From Shewanella polaris (GTDB taxonomy: Bacteria; Pseudomonadota; Gammaproteobacteria; Enterobacterales; Shewanellaceae), in assembly GCF_006385555.1 (NCBI RefSeq), contig NZ_CP041036.1, forward strand, positions 4,584,538 through 4,648,537: a stretch of 64,000 nucleotides of DNA. The letters run 5' to 3'. The stretch's first letter is position 1. The number at the start of each line of letters is the position of its first letter. Shown here piece after piece: positions 31,474 to 41,022 of this stretch. The translations under genes and the position numbers were made by a program. The notes below the pieces were generated by a model that was given only the letters and a program-made list of their open reading frames with translations, was not told the DNA's origin and ran no database searches.

Positions 31474-31821
31474 ATGAGAGGCTGGATTATTTTAGCAATA
31501 ATCGCGGGGGGTATTTATTACTTCGCGACTGAAACAGATAAACTTGATAAGCCAATTAATGATATTAAAAGTATGTTTAATAAGGCAGATAGAAAACTTG
31601 ATTCGATGACGGGTACCAAAATTATCCGAGTTGATAAACACATACCACAAATAAAAACAGAAATTTATGATCGTTTGTCGACCATTGAGATCCGCGAACT
31701 AGATGGTGTATTTACTAGTAATGAAGCTATTAGCGAGTTTAAAAACCAATACTGTCATAGTAGTGCTCGTCACCCTGTGTTTACCAAAGATAACTTACAA
31801 TTTATTTGCGATAAGATCTGA
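31474..31821 (+). CDS. Hypothetical single-pass membrane protein
   Basis: I do not recognise this short protein. Using the ATG at 31474 (MRGWIILAIIAGGIYYFATE) it has 115 residues: one membrane helix at the N-terminus, then a charged domain with two Cys (QYCHSS and FICDKI). A TTG at 31462 in the same frame is a weaker start. It is divergent from ccoG with about 75 bp between starts and ends 90 bp before menB. The hairpin at 31867-31911 probably terminates it. Coding is supported by the helix plus a balanced hydrophilic domain. Confidence 0.6.
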   Translation: MRGWIILAIIAGGIYYFATETDKLDKPINDIKSMFNKADRKLDSMTGTKIIRVDKHIPQIKTEIYDRLSTIEIRELDGVFTSNEAISEFKNQYCHSSARHPVFTKDNLQFICDKI

Positions 31822-31866
31822 GTTCGTTAACTATTTTTTGGTAACAAATTGACCTAAGTATCAAAT

Positions 31867-31911
31867 AAGCCTAGCCTTTGTGTAATATTTACAACAGGGG
31901 CTAGCTTTTTT
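31867..31911 (+). terminator. Terminator-like hairpin abutting the menB start codon
   Basis: AAGC(C)TAGCC pairs with GG(GG)CTAGCTT. The interior GTAA/TTAC continues the stem, and six T's follow that run directly into the menB ATG at 31912. It looks like an intrinsic terminator for the preceding gene, but it also contains AGGGG, the only ribosome-binding-site candidate for menB. Confidence 0.6.
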
Positions 31912-32826
31912 ATGACACAATCACAAACTGAATCGGTATCTGACATCTTTGATCCTAGCTTATGGGATGTTGTCGAAGGATTCAACTTTGAAGACATCAC
32001 TTATCATCGCGCAAAATCTCAAGGTACTGTCCGTATCGCCATAAATCGCCCTGATTGCCTTAATTCATTCCGTCCAAAAACAGTAGATGAGCTCTTTATG
32101 GCTTTAGACCACGCTAGACAATGGTCTGATGTTGGCTGTGTACTTTTGACAGGTAATGGTCCATCAGCAAAAGGTCAATACTCATTCTGCGCAGGTGGTG
32201 ATCAACGAATTCGTGGTAAAGATGGTTATAAATACGAGGGGGCTGAAGACGGTAAGCCCGATGTTGCTCGTATGGGGCGTTTGCATATATTAGAAGTGCA
32301 GCGTTTGATTCGTTTTATGCCTAAAGTGGTGATTGCTGTAGTACCCGGTTGGGCGGTTGGTGGTGGTCATAGTTTGCATGTGGTTTGTGATTTAACATTA
32401 GCCTCTAAAGAACATGCTGTTTTCAAGCAAACCGACCCAGATGTAGGCAGTTTTGATTCGGGTTATGGTAGTGCTTACTTAGCTAAGATGATCGGCCAAA
32501 AACGTGCCCGCGAAATCTTCTTTCTTGGGTTTAATTACTCTGCAGAAGAGGCATTTAATATGGGTATGGTAAACCGTGCCATTCCACATGCTGAATTGGA
32601 AACAGAAGCATTAGTTTGGGCCAAAGAGATTAACTCTAAATCACCCACAGCCATGCGTATGCTTAAATATGGCTTTAATATGGCTGATGATGGCTTAGTG
32701 GGCCAACAACTGTTTGCCGGTGAAGCAACACGCCTAGCCTATGCTAGTGAAGAAGCTCAAGAAGGCCGAGATGCATTTTTAGAAAAACGAGATCAAGACT
32801 TTTCTCGTTTCCCTTGGCATTACTAG
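31912..32826 (+). CDS. menB: 1,4-dihydroxy-2-naphthoyl-CoA synthase MenB
   Basis: MenB closes the second ring in menaquinone biosynthesis (o-succinylbenzoyl-CoA to DHNA-CoA). The crotonase fold is clear: NRPDCLNSFRPKTVDEL, SFCAGGDQRIRGKDGY (oxyanion loop, about 96-111), VIAVVPGWAVGGGHSLHVVCDLTLAS, and KQTDPDVGSFDSGYGSAYLAK, the MenB-specific catalytic stretch. The C-terminus RDQDFSRFPWHY is also MenB-like. Length is 304 aa. It stands alone rather than with menDHCE. The start codon follows immediately after a terminator-like hairpin, so leader control is possible. Confidence 0.96.
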   Translation: MTQSQTESVSDIFDPSLWDVVEGFNFEDITYHRAKSQGTVRIAINRPDCLNSFRPKTVDELFMALDHARQWSDVGCVLLTGNGPSAKGQYSFCAGGDQRIRGKDGYKYEGAEDGKPDVARMGRLHILEVQRLIRFMPKVVIAVVPGWAVGGGHSLHVVCDLTLASKEHAVFKQTDPDVGSFDSGYGSAYLAKMIGQKRAREIFFLGFNYSAEEAFNMGMVNRAIPHAELETEALVWAKEINSKSPTAMRMLKYGFNMADDGLVGQQLFAGEATRLAYASEEAQEGRDAFLEKRDQDFSRFPWHY

Positions 32827-32856
32827 CCTGAATTGATTCATATTATTCGCTAACAT

Positions 32857-32880
32857 AAAGGCCCTTTTAAAGGGCTTTTA
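32857..32880 (+). terminator. Intrinsic terminator of menB
   Basis: AAAGGCCCT-TTTAA-AGGGCTTTTA, 30 bp after the menB stop codon. Confidence 0.75.
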
Positions 32881-32956
32881 CTGTTTTTATAATTAGGAAA
32901 AAAATCTTAATCGATATTTTCATTTACAATAATCTAACCAACCCTCTTTACATGAT

Positions 32957-32975
32957 AATGATAACTGTTATCATT
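32957..32975. promoter_or_regulatory. Fur-box-like palindrome
   Basis: AATGATAAC-T-GTTATCATT is a perfect 19-bp palindrome. The overlapping window from 32954 matches the classical Fur box GATAATGATAATCATTATC at 16 of 19 positions. It lies 26 bp before the start of the DUF2061 gene, in the expected promoter position. Confidence 0.75.
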
Positions 32976-33000
32976 TGAATAAATCAAATAGGGGTCCACC

Positions 33001-33210
33001 ATGAAAAAGACTATTAGCTTTGCCATTTTACATTTTAGTGTCGCATTTACGATTACTTACTTACTAACCGGTAGTATTATTATCGGTGGCACCATAGCCC
33101 TGCTTGAGCCAGCAGTTAATACCGTAGTGTTTTACTTCCATGACAAAGTGTGGAAAAACATTGAGCTAAAAAAAATGCAGCAAACTGAGATAACAACAGT
33201 GTCAGTATAG
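33001..33210 (+). CDS. DUF2061 small membrane protein
   Basis: The 69-residue protein fits DUF2061: MKKTISFAILHFSVAFTITYLLTGSIIIGGTIALLEPAVNTVVFYFHDKVW has two membrane helices with the conserved central Glu-Pro and the HDKVW end. Function of the family is unknown. A near-perfect Fur-box palindrome sits directly upstream, so it is probably repressed by Fur and induced under iron shortage. The ribosome-binding site is weak (GGGG at 32991-32994). Monocistronic; the following 700 bp hold no clear gene. Confidence 0.85.
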   Translation: MKKTISFAILHFSVAFTITYLLTGSIIIGGTIALLEPAVNTVVFYFHDKVWKNIELKKMQQTEITTVSV

Positions 33211-33915
33211 TTCGAACGCTAAGATCATGGCTACATTGATGACCTGAATCTAACGATTAACTAACATATGCTTGCAGTCACACAATGCGAATTTAACGAT
33301 AACAACATCATAAGCAGCAAAACTTGTACAACCTAATACGTATTGGCCTTGGAACTCACTAGCCACCGTTTGCGAGTAACTAGAATAGCTAAATACGTAA
33401 ATATCATGACCGAGCAACATAAAACGCACGTCTTTAGGTTATATGAAGAAACTTAACGCTATAGCAAATAAACACATCATAGGTTAACGTCAGTAACCAA
33501 CTGGGAGTTTAATCGCTAACCAATGTATAGTTACTGTCATGATAAGACGCGATGACACTTACTCCATAAGCTAGTCCTCACTACTCTTGCCAACACTTAT
33601 TTTCAAATAACTAAAAATATTGACGAAATTAATCTTAATAATCCATTTAAAAATAAAATTATTAGAAGCGATTGATTCTTACTAAAAGTTCCCCTTTTTA
33701 ATAATAAAGCTAACAATACTTAATTTTTCTGGTAAAAAAATAGATTTTCATTGGATGGTTGTTCTTTTGCTTAAAGAAACCATTAAAAATGCCGATATAT
33801 TGATTCAAGCTAATGTTCAGCTAACATCTATAATGAATACAATAAAATAACTTGAATAGAAAACTATTTTTATCCGGTCTTATTCATTCTGACAAAAAAT
33901 GTAAGGTAATTACCC
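33211..33915. other. Long intergenic region with one short ORF candidate
   Basis: This 705-bp stretch lies between the DUF2061 gene and the chemotaxis receptor. The first half has a minus-strand frame of 56-59 codons (33250-33429). The second half is very AT-rich and should hold the receptor promoter (33780-33900). I saw no strong terminator, repeat or RNA gene. Confidence 0.5.
33250..33429 (-). CDS. Possible short protein or remnant
   Basis: A GTG at 33429 or ATG at 33420 opens a minus-strand frame of 59 or 56 codons ending at TAG (33250-33252). From the ATG the protein starts MLLGHDIYVFSYSSYSQ and ends CDCKHMLVNR. The composition is protein-like, with three Cys near the C-terminus. I recognise no family, and the ribosome-binding site is weak (AAAG). 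It may be a real small gene, the tail of a decayed gene, or chance. Confidence 0.25.
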   Translation of the reverse strand: MRFMLLGHDIYVFSYSSYSQTVASEFQGQYVLGCTSFAAYDVVIVKFALCDCKHMLVNR

Positions 33916-35517
33916 ATGCTTAATGCTTTTAATACTATCAAAGCTCGTATTCTATTGGGATATGCCGCCATTTTGATAATGACCTTAGTTGCGGCAGGCT
34001 TACTAAGCAGTAGCAATCAAACCGTTAAGAATGAAGTCGCCGGATTTATTGATGGGACATTACCCGCACTTAATAGCATTACCAAAGTGCAAAGCCATGC
34101 CAAAGAATTAGTATTAATGGGGTATTCACTTTATGGCACAACGATTAGTGTTGATGAATTTAGCGAACAAAAAAACACATTAACCCAAAGTCTGAACAAA
34201 CAGTACCAACAATTAAGTGACGTCACATCGACACAGTTAATGCCACAAATAGATGCATTAAATACTGCTTTGTCGGCACTTGAAACCACTATGAGCAAAT
34301 CGTCAGTTGATTGGGATAATGCCCGCGAGCAGTTAAGTAGTCTAAACAATAGCGCCAATGAATTAAAAGATCGCCTAGATACACTAGCGCAAGATATATC
34401 AAACCAAGCCAATCAAAATGCTATAAACATTCAAAAAGAACTTGGCGACAATACCTTACTGATATATGTACTCGTGGGATTAATGGTACTAGTGGCAATA
34501 GGTGCTTTCTTAGCCGCTCAAAAACAAATTGCTAACCCTATACAACAACTATCAAACGATCTGACTAGTATTGCTCAAAATCGTAATCTAAAAGCAAAAT
34601 TATCAGATGAATGTATTATTGAAATTGGTAATGTTGCCACCAGCGTTAACGGTTTAATTAATGTATTCCGCCTAGGTATGAATGATGTACACGACGCGAT
34701 TGCCAGTATTAGCCAAACAGTAGCTCAACTGAGCAATACCACTGAAAAATCATCAGCCTCTGTTGATGAACTTCAATACACCATTGTGAGCTTAGTAGAT
34801 GTAATGTCGCAGCTTGAACAACAAATGGAACAAAGTGTAGAACACTCTCAAAGTGCATCAGATTCTGCTCAACAGGGTGCGCAGAGCATGGTTGAAGGGC
34901 AAAAAGAAGTTAAACAAACAGCAGAAAGCATTAGCGTACTGGCTCAAGACATTGAAACGACTGCCAGCATGCTACTAACACTGCAAAATTCAGGTAAACA
35001 AGTGGCAACTGTGGTAAAAACCATTGCCGATATTGCCTCTCAAACTAATTTATTGTCATTGAACGCAGCCATTGAAGCGGCTAGAGCCGGTGAAACAGGA
35101 AGAGGTTTTGCGGTAGTTGCTGATGAGGTTAGAACGCTAGCCTTACGCACACATAATTCAACTGTAGAAATAAATACAATGCTCGCCAATATTGTCGATT
35201 CAATTCAATCTGCAGTCGATAATATGGCTTCAAACCAACAAAAAGCACAACACTCAGTATCATTAGCAAATCAATTAGTGTTAACACTTGAACAGAGCCG
35301 CCAACTCATTCTATCACTCGCCACCGTCAGTCAAGAGTCTGCCATGCTAGCGCAAGCTTCACAGCAGCAAGCGCATACAGTTAAGCTTAAAGTGCAAGAT
35401 TTTAGGTTATTAGGTGAAACGGTATCTGTTGGTAATCATCAAATTAGTGAAGCAGGTTTAGAACTCAATTCTCTTGCTGGTAAATTAACAAATACAGTTG
35501 AGTTGTTTGAGCGTTAG
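33916..35517 (+). CDS. Methyl-accepting chemotaxis protein
   Basis: A 533-residue transmembrane receptor. It has a first membrane helix at about 8-28, a periplasmic helical domain to about 180 with no recognised ligand signature, and a second helix near 182-203. A HAMP domain follows ([18 protein letters not shown], about 207-255), then the cytoplasmic signalling coiled coil. The hairpin tip is the diagnostic [33 protein letters not shown]. No C-terminal CheR-binding pentapeptide is present. It is a single gene away from che operons, as is usual for dispersed receptors. Ligand unknown. Confidence 0.95.
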   Translation: MLNAFNTIKARILLGYAAILIMTLVAAGLLSSSNQTVKNEVAGFIDGTLPALNSITKVQSHAKELVLMGYSLYGTTISVDEFSEQKNTLTQSLNKQYQQLSDVTSTQLMPQIDALNTALSALETTMSKSSVDWDNAREQLSSLNNSANELKDRLDTLAQDISNQANQNAINIQKELGDNTLLIYVLVGLMVLVAIGAFLAAQKQIANPIQQLSNDLTSIAQNRNLKAKLSDECIIEIGNVATSVNGLINVFRLGMNDVHDAIASISQTVAQLSNTTEKSSASVDELQYTIVSLVDVMSQLEQQMEQSVEHSQSASDSAQQGAQSMVEGQKEVKQTAESISVLAQDIETTASMLLTLQNSGKQVATVVKTIADIASQTNLLSLNAAIEAARAGETGRGFAVVADEVRTLALRTHNSTVEINTMLANIVDSIQSAVDNMASNQQKAQHSVSLANQLVLTLEQSRQLILSLATVSQESAMLAQASQQQAHTVKLKVQDFRLLGETVSVGNHQISEAGLELNSLAGKLTNTVELFER

Positions 35518-36032
35518 AAAATGAAATTAGTGTCAGTAAAACTATTATCAGAATGTTTTTTACCAATACAAAAAGCCACTTAAGAATATTGGCCCGTATT
35601 AATACCACAAACAAGCCGTTAATCCCTATTTAATGTACATTTTAGGCACATTAAATAAACGCAGTCTAAAGCTGATAATTAGTCATAAACAAAGTTATCA
35701 GCTAAGTTTGGGCTTCGAGTGATCCCAAAATTAATGGCTTGATAAACAGCAGCCACAGCCATCATGTTAGAACTAAATAATATGCTGATCTTCCCCATTT
35801 GTTATTGATTATGATGATAACAATCTAACACCAAGCCAATCATTTAATTATTTGTCAGGTTTTTAAGCTAAAAAAAGGCTATGATCTCCATTCGTCATCC
35901 CGATTTTTTGAAACAAACAATTAATTGATGGCATGCATACCTCTAACCAAGTCGAAATAAAGGCTTACAATCACCTTTTAACGACTGCGACGTGAATATT
36001 AGTCCCCTTTACATTTTACATTAGGCAATACC
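35518..36032. other. Intergenic region between chemotaxis receptor and rlmI
   Basis: This 515-bp AT-rich stretch contains a small complete minus-strand ORF (35679-35798) described separately. The last 100 bp should hold the rlmI promoter. No repeat or RNA gene was recognised. Confidence 0.5.
35679..35798 (-). CDS. Possible 39-residue small protein
   Basis: An ATG at 35798 opens a complete 39-codon frame ending TAA at 35679-35681. The protein starts MGKISILFSSNMMAVAAVYQ and ends NLADNFVYD, with an amphipathic or hydrophobic middle. It is too short for ordinary gene calling. Codon choice (GCT, GTT, ATT, CAA) looks coding-like. No strong ribosome-binding site is present. I recognise no family, and chance occurrence cannot be excluded. 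Confidence 0.35.
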   Translation of the reverse strand: MGKISILFSSNMMAVAAVYQAINFGITRSPNLADNFVYD

Positions 36033-37226
36033 ATGGCTATCAGAATTAAACTTAAACCTGGCCGCGAACGTTCATTAGAGCGACGCCACCCTTGGATATT
36101 TTCCAACGGTATTCATAACGTCAATGGCGGAAAACCGCAAGCTGGCGACACGGTTGAAGTCGTGGCACATGACGGACATTGGCTCGGACGCGGTGCCTGG
36201 TCGCCAGAATCTCAAATTCAAGTGAGGATATGGACCTTCGACAAAGAAGAAACCATCGATGCTGATTTTTTTGCCAGACGGTTAAAAAGAGCCCAAGCAG
36301 GACGCGATAATCTTATCCGCGAACAGGGTCTAACGGGTTATCGTTTAATCGCGGCAGAATCGGACGGTTTACCTGGTATAACCATAGACCGTTATGCCAA
36401 CGTATTCGTTTGCCAACTATTAAGTACTGGAGCTGAAAAGTGGCGCGACACGATTGTTGAGCAACTGGTACTTCAGTATCCAGACTGCGCTGTCTATGAG
36501 CGTTCAGATGTAGACTCAAGAAAGAAAGAGGGTCTAACTCCAGTTGTAGGATTACTCCACGGAGAGTTGCCTCCAATGCCTATCATTATCGAAGAGAACG
36601 GTATTAAGATTGCCGTCGATGTTGTTAAAGGCCATAAAACAGGATTCTATCTGGATCAACGAGATAACCGCGCCATGGCAGCTCGTTTCGTTAAAGGTAA
36701 ATCGGTACTTAACTGTTTTTGTTATACAGGAACATTTGGTTTATATGCAGCTAAAGCGGGGGCGGCTAGTATTGAAAACGTTGATGTATCAGCGCTTGCT
36801 CTACAAACTGCTCGAGATAACATGGCCATTAACAACCTTAATGATGACCACGTGAACTATAACGAAGCCGATGTGTTCAAATTGTTACGCCAGTACCGAG
36901 ATGAGGGTAAAACCTTCGATGTTATCGTACTAGACCCACCTAAATTTGCTGATAATAAATCACAGTTAGATGGCGCATGTCGTGGCTATAAAGACATCAA
37001 TATGATTGCGATGCAATTGATGAATCCAGGTGGAATATTACTGACGTTCTCGTGTTCAGGCTTAATGCAGTCAGACCTATTCCAAAAAGTGGTTGCCGAT
37101 GCCGCACTTGATGCTAAGCGTGAAGTGCAATTTATTGAACGCATGCACCAAGCCAGCGATCACCCAATTAGCAGCGCATTCCCTGAAGGTTATTACCTGA
37201 AAGGTTTGGTTGCCAGAGTCTGGTAA
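36033..37226 (+). CDS. rlmI: 23S rRNA (cytosine-1962-C5)-methyltransferase RlmI
   Basis: RlmI (YccW) makes m5C1962 in 23S rRNA. The N-terminal PUA domain ([23 protein letters not shown], about 4-80) binds RNA. The central EEHD-like part has [22 protein letters not shown] and the C-terminal Rossmann domain has [20 protein letters not shown] (SAM). [15 protein letters not shown] precedes the catalytic Cys in [10 protein letters not shown]. Length is 397 aa (E. coli 396). It is a monocistronic unit with a clear terminator. Confidence 0.96.
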   Translation: MAIRIKLKPGRERSLERRHPWIFSNGIHNVNGGKPQAGDTVEVVAHDGHWLGRGAWSPESQIQVRIWTFDKEETIDADFFARRLKRAQAGRDNLIREQGLTGYRLIAAESDGLPGITIDRYANVFVCQLLSTGAEKWRDTIVEQLVLQYPDCAVYERSDVDSRKKEGLTPVVGLLHGELPPMPIIIEENGIKIAVDVVKGHKTGFYLDQRDNRAMAARFVKGKSVLNCFCYTGTFGLYAAKAGAASIENVDVSALALQTARDNMAINNLNDDHVNYNEADVFKLLRQYRDEGKTFDVIVLDPPKFADNKSQLDGACRGYKDINMIAMQLMNPGGILLTFSCSGLMQSDLFQKVVADAALDAKREVQFIERMHQASDHPISSAFPEGYYLKGLVARVW

Positions 37227-37246
37227 ATTAGCCAATGGAAGATAGC

Positions 37247-37276
37247 AAAAAGGGAACAATATTTGTTCCCTTTTTT
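37247..37276 (+). terminator. Intrinsic terminator of rlmI
   Basis: AAAAAGGGAACAAT and ATTTGTTCCCTTTTTT form a stem with flanking A and T runs, 20 bp after the rlmI stop codon. Confidence 0.88.
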
Positions 37277-37481
37277 GTTTAATGTAACTCAAGAAAGTAA
37301 ACAACATTGAGTATGAAAATACATAAAACAAGAAGAGCCTCACTCAAAACAGGCAAAATACTATACTTAAAAGCCAACTAAAAATTTTCAATACTGAGCG
37401 ACTTACTTTTAGTGAGACATAATACAGAACGAATACCTTTCGATAATAGTTCACTAAGACCTACCAACACTAATCAATAAA

Positions 37482-37652
37482 TCACCATTTACCAGATACT
37501 ATATTGATATAAACCCCAACAACAATAACCGCCAACATTGATGCGATAAAAGGGGCTGTATTAGTTACCATAAGAGCCATACCAAGCGCAGCACCGAAGC
37601 ATAACGTCACAGCAGCCAGTTTTTCTCACCCGAGATTATTTTTTAGCTTCAA
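37482..37652 (-). pseudogene. Probable broken small two-helix membrane protein gene
   Basis: A TTG at 37652, preceded by AAAGAG, opens a frame that reads eight codons and meets TGA at 37626-37628. It then continues for 47 codons to a final TGA at 37482-37484. The part after the internal stop is strikingly protein-like, with two hydrophobic helices (LAAVTLCFGAALGMALMVT and APFIASMLAVIVVGVYINIV) and a polar end SGKW. A single CGA-to-TGA change would explain the break. A restart at an ATG at 37580 would still give 32 residues. I do not recognise the family. Confidence 0.4.
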
Positions 37653-37855
37653 GTTAACTCTTTATCCGTTGAGCCGATTCATTTAATTAGACTAAATCTA
37701 GTTTAAATTTGCAGCAAATGCTCACACAAGACACTAATTTGATGGGTTTATAAAAATAGATAATGGCAAATAACCAAAAATATCCAGCGAATACTCATTG
37801 CAAAATGGTTATTAAATCAGCAGTATGAATTGATAATATTCAAACGGACTTTTTG

Positions 37856-38989
37856 ATGAAACAAAAACTTATGCTTGTTGGGACAGAATTACTTGCAGTT
37901 GCACTCATTTTTATTTTTAATGAAAAGAAAACTCCAACTGAAAATGTGATGCAAACTAAAGCCAATGATGTGCAGCAACCATCTACTTCACAAAATGCTC
38001 AATACACGCAAACCATAAATCACACTGATAGTATTCCGCCAAATATATCCCACCATGAAATGGTGCGTTGTAATGGTATAGCTGAAATGTTTACAGATCC
38101 AATAATCGAAGATAGCTTTAATAGATATTCGGCTAATAAAGACATTTTCTTCGACAATATTAAGCAACAGCAAACTCAACAATCACGTATTGCTTCAGCT
38201 TTCATCAACAAAAACAAATCAATTCAAGACGATATAGAAAATTTTGACGAACTATTACAAACATATCCAAGCAATAAGTTAATAGCGTTTAACCTTATGC
38301 TACATTGCAGCTATTCCACAGCAAAAGTCTGTGATGATGTAATGATGCAAAGAGCATTAGATACTGACACTGAAAACGGTTCTTTGTGGTTACAAATGGC
38401 ACTGTATCAGCTAAAAGCTGGCAACATAGAAAGAGCTCAAATGTCGCTGATGCAATTTATCCAATCACAACGTTATAACGAATATTCCGGAGACTATTTA
38501 TCTACAGTCGATTTAGCCCTTAAAGAAGCTGGAGCCAATGATGATTTATCTTTAAAAGTAGCAGTGCTTGGTATTACCGCTACAAGATATAAAACAAATT
38601 TTGCACCACTTGTTAAGTTATGCACAAAAACTGATACCGACAATGCTGCATTATTGAATATATGTTTACAAACCAGTGAAAGATTAATTGAGTCTAAAGG
38701 TGGGTTATTAACTAATGAAGTAGGTTTATCTATACAAAATAATGTGTTGGAGAAATATGATGATTCAGAAGGGTTAGCTAATAATGCATCTGCACAAAAA
38801 GCATTTGATACTTTTAATGAAGAAGCAAATATTGCCATGAACATGGTGCTTCGTAATCGTAAAAGAACCGAATACTGGTTATCGTTAAATCGAGATTATG
38901 GAGAGCTGGCGGCATTAGAATACATGATTGATCAAGCAAAACAGATCTCAGCCAATAACCAACAAGATCCTTGCACCATAAACTGGTAA
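37856..38989 (+). CDS. Hypothetical membrane-anchored helical-repeat protein
   Basis: I do not recognise this 377-residue protein (ATG at 37856; a TTG three bases earlier is in frame). It has an N-terminal hydrophobic segment (about 3-20, LMLVGTELLAVALIFIF), then a Gln/Thr/Ser-rich linker. A helical domain from about residue 110 follows, with TPR-like spacing: LLQTYPSNKLIAFNLMLHCSYS and GSLWLQMALYQLKAGNIERAQMSL. Several Cys (RCNGIA, HCSYS, VCDDV, LCTK, NICLQ, PCTINW) suggest a disulfide-bonded periplasmic domain. It is monocistronic, convergent to glmS, with a shared terminator after it. Confidence 0.65.
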   Translation: MKQKLMLVGTELLAVALIFIFNEKKTPTENVMQTKANDVQQPSTSQNAQYTQTINHTDSIPPNISHHEMVRCNGIAEMFTDPIIEDSFNRYSANKDIFFDNIKQQQTQQSRIASAFINKNKSIQDDIENFDELLQTYPSNKLIAFNLMLHCSYSTAKVCDDVMMQRALDTDTENGSLWLQMALYQLKAGNIERAQMSLMQFIQSQRYNEYSGDYLSTVDLALKEAGANDDLSLKVAVLGITATRYKTNFAPLVKLCTKTDTDNAALLNICLQTSERLIESKGGLLTNEVGLSIQNNVLEKYDDSEGLANNASAQKAFDTFNEEANIAMNMVLRNRKRTEYWLSLNRDYGELAALEYMIDQAKQISANNQQDPCTINW

Positions 38990-39036
38990 GACCAAAAAAC
39001 CGACACACATTCAAAAGTTACAAATTAACACACAAA

Positions 39037-39066
39037 AAAGCGGCCACTCAATGAGTCAGCCGCTTT
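39037..39066. terminator. Hairpin terminator between convergent units
   Basis: AAAGCGGC-CACTCAATGAGTCA-GCCGCTTT with an upstream A-run; the T-run on the minus strand suits glmS, about 90 bp beyond its stop. Confidence 0.75.
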
Positions 39067-39158
39067 AATTTAGTTGTCGTATATAACGCAGTCACGCGCT
39101 TGTTTTTTTCTAATTTTAACGTTATCTAATTTTTGTCAAAAACAATATAATCAACAAC

Positions 39159-40988
39159 TTACTCGACAGTTACGCTTTTTGCGAGGTTACGTGGTTGGTC
39201 TACATCAGTACCTTTAATTAATGCCACATGATATGACAATAACTGTAATGGAATGGTGTAGATCAACGGTGCCATGAACTGATCACAATGTGGTACCTGG
39301 ATAACTTTCATGGTGTCGTCTGATTCAAACTCAGCATCAACATCGGCAAACACATACATTAGTCCGCCACGAGCACGCACTTCTTCAACGTTCGATTTAA
39401 GCTTTTCGAGTAATTCATTGTTTGGCGCAACCACGATAACTGGCATATCGGCATCAATCAAAGCTAATGGACCGTGCTTTAACTCACCAGATGCGTAAGC
39501 TTCTGCGTGAATATATGAAATCTCTTTTAGCTTTAATGCCCCTTCCATCGCGATGGGGTATTGATCACCACGGCCTAAAAATAATGCATGTTGTTTGTCG
39601 GCAAAGTCTTCTGCTAATTCTGCAATTGCATCATTTAAGCCAAGTGCTTGTTCCACTTTAGCAGGCATTGATAAAAGGCTTTGAGTAATCGCAGCTTCCA
39701 TTTCAGTTGTCATGCCGTTATGACGACCAATAGCCGTTGTTAACATTAATAAACCAGCAAGTTGCACGGTAAAGGCTTTAGTTGACGCAACACCAATTTC
39801 TACGCCAGCTTTCATCATATAAGCCATGTCAGATTCACGTACTAATGATGAACCAGCTGAATTACAGATGGTTAATGTGGCTTTGTAGCCCATTTCTTTT
39901 GCAAGGCGCATTGCCGCTAAAGTATCCGCGGTTTCACCAGACTGTGAAATAGTGACTAACAAGCTATTTGGGAACAGATGCGACTTGCGGTAACGGAACT
40001 CAGATGCTATTTCGACGTTACACGAGACACCAGCCCAATCTTCTAACCAATAGCGAGCAGCCATACCGGCATGATAACTGGTACCACAGGCAATTATCTG
40101 CACATGTTTAATATCTTTTAGCAATTCAGATGCTTTTTCACCAAAGGCAGAATCTAATACCTTACCACCAGCAATACGACCTTCTAAAGTATGTGCTATG
40201 GCAGTAGGTTGCTCATAAATTTCTTTCAGCATGTAGTGACGGTATTCACCTTTGTCACCTGCATCATGTACAACTTCAGACTCTTTCTTTTCACGCTTAA
40301 CAGCGTTGCCATTAACATCAAAAATGTTAACTTCACGACGAGTGATTTCAGCTACGTCGCCTTCTTCTAAAAATGCGAATGAACGAGTGACGGGTAACAA
40401 TGCTAATTGGTCTGATGCAACAAAGTTTTCACCCAAGCCATAACCAATAACTAATGGGCTACCGCTTCGAGCAACCACCATACGATCACTATCACGACGG
40501 TCAATAACCACTGTGCCATAGGCACCTTCAAGCTGTTTAACTGTCGCTTGTACTGCAGCTAATAAGCTGGCTGCGGTTTTTAACTCATGATGGACTAGAT
40601 GGCAAATAACCTCAGTATCGGTGTCTGATGCAAATACATAACCTAAGCCTTTTAGCATTTCGCGTAGTTTATTGTGATTTTCAATAATACCGTTGTGAAC
40701 AACCGCGATATCGCCTTCAGATAAATGAGGGTGTGCATTGCGCTCATTAGGTTCACCATGAGTAGCCCAACGAGTATGAGCAATACCTGTGCCGCCAGCG
40801 AGTGGTGTGGTATTTAGTGCTAAAGACAACTCTTGAACTTTACCGACTCGGCGAGTTCGAGCTAATTCTCCATTATTAATGACTGCAATACCCGCAGAGT
40901 CATAACCACGGTATTCAAGACGACGTAAGCCTTCTACTAAAATTTCTGCAACATCCCTTTGCGCCACAGCGCCTACGATTCCACACAT
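39159..40988 (-). CDS. glmS: Glutamine-fructose-6-phosphate aminotransferase (isomerizing)
   Basis: GlmS makes glucosamine 6-phosphate from fructose 6-phosphate and glutamine, the entry to peptidoglycan and LPS amino sugars. [13 protein letters not shown] gives Cys1 (after Met removal), the glutaminase nucleophile; [19 protein letters not shown] follows. Two SIS domains bind the sugar ([38 protein letters not shown]). The C-terminus [11 protein letters not shown] is the family end. Length 609 matches E. coli. It lies 34 bp after the DeoR-type gene, which suggests co-transcription and local control of amino-sugar supply. No glmS ribozyme is present; that belongs to Gram-positives. Confidence 0.98.
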   Translation of the reverse strand: MCGIVGAVAQRDVAEILVEGLRRLEYRGYDSAGIAVINNGELARTRRVGKVQELSLALNTTPLAGGTGIAHTRWATHGEPNERNAHPHLSEGDIAVVHNGIIENHNKLREMLKGLGYVFASDTDTEVICHLVHHELKTAASLLAAVQATVKQLEGAYGTVVIDRRDSDRMVVARSGSPLVIGYGLGENFVASDQLALLPVTRSFAFLEEGDVAEITRREVNIFDVNGNAVKREKKESEVVHDAGDKGEYRHYMLKEIYEQPTAIAHTLEGRIAGGKVLDSAFGEKASELLKDIKHVQIIACGTSYHAGMAARYWLEDWAGVSCNVEIASEFRYRKSHLFPNSLLVTISQSGETADTLAAMRLAKEMGYKATLTICNSAGSSLVRESDMAYMMKAGVEIGVASTKAFTVQLAGLLMLTTAIGRHNGMTTEMEAAITQSLLSMPAKVEQALGLNDAIAELAEDFADKQHALFLGRGDQYPIAMEGALKLKEISYIHAEAYASGELKHGPLALIDADMPVIVVAPNNELLEKLKSNVEEVRARGGLMYVFADVDAEFESDDTMKVIQVPHCDQFMAPLIYTIPLQLLSYHVALIKGTDVDQPRNLAKSVTVE

Positions 40989-41022
40989 GTTAGTTTCCTT
41001 TACTGTTTCAATTTAATTTTGT

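Larger units (their letters stand above)
37227..37855. other. Intergenic region with a probable broken small gene
   Basis: This stretch lies between rlmI and the unrecognised 37856 gene. It holds the rlmI terminator and a minus-strand small membrane-protein frame interrupted by a TGA (37482-37652). The last 150 bp are AT-rich and should hold the promoter of the next gene. Confidence 0.5.

Noticed and set aside
35790..35830. Fur-box-like GTTATTGATTATGATGATAAC
   Set aside because: Only partly symmetrical and overlapping the start of the small ORF; too weak compared with the site at 32957.
39159..41022. Possible glmS ribozyme
   Set aside because: No ribozyme-like leader exists: the upstream gap is only 34 bp and glmS ribozymes are found in Gram-positive lineages.
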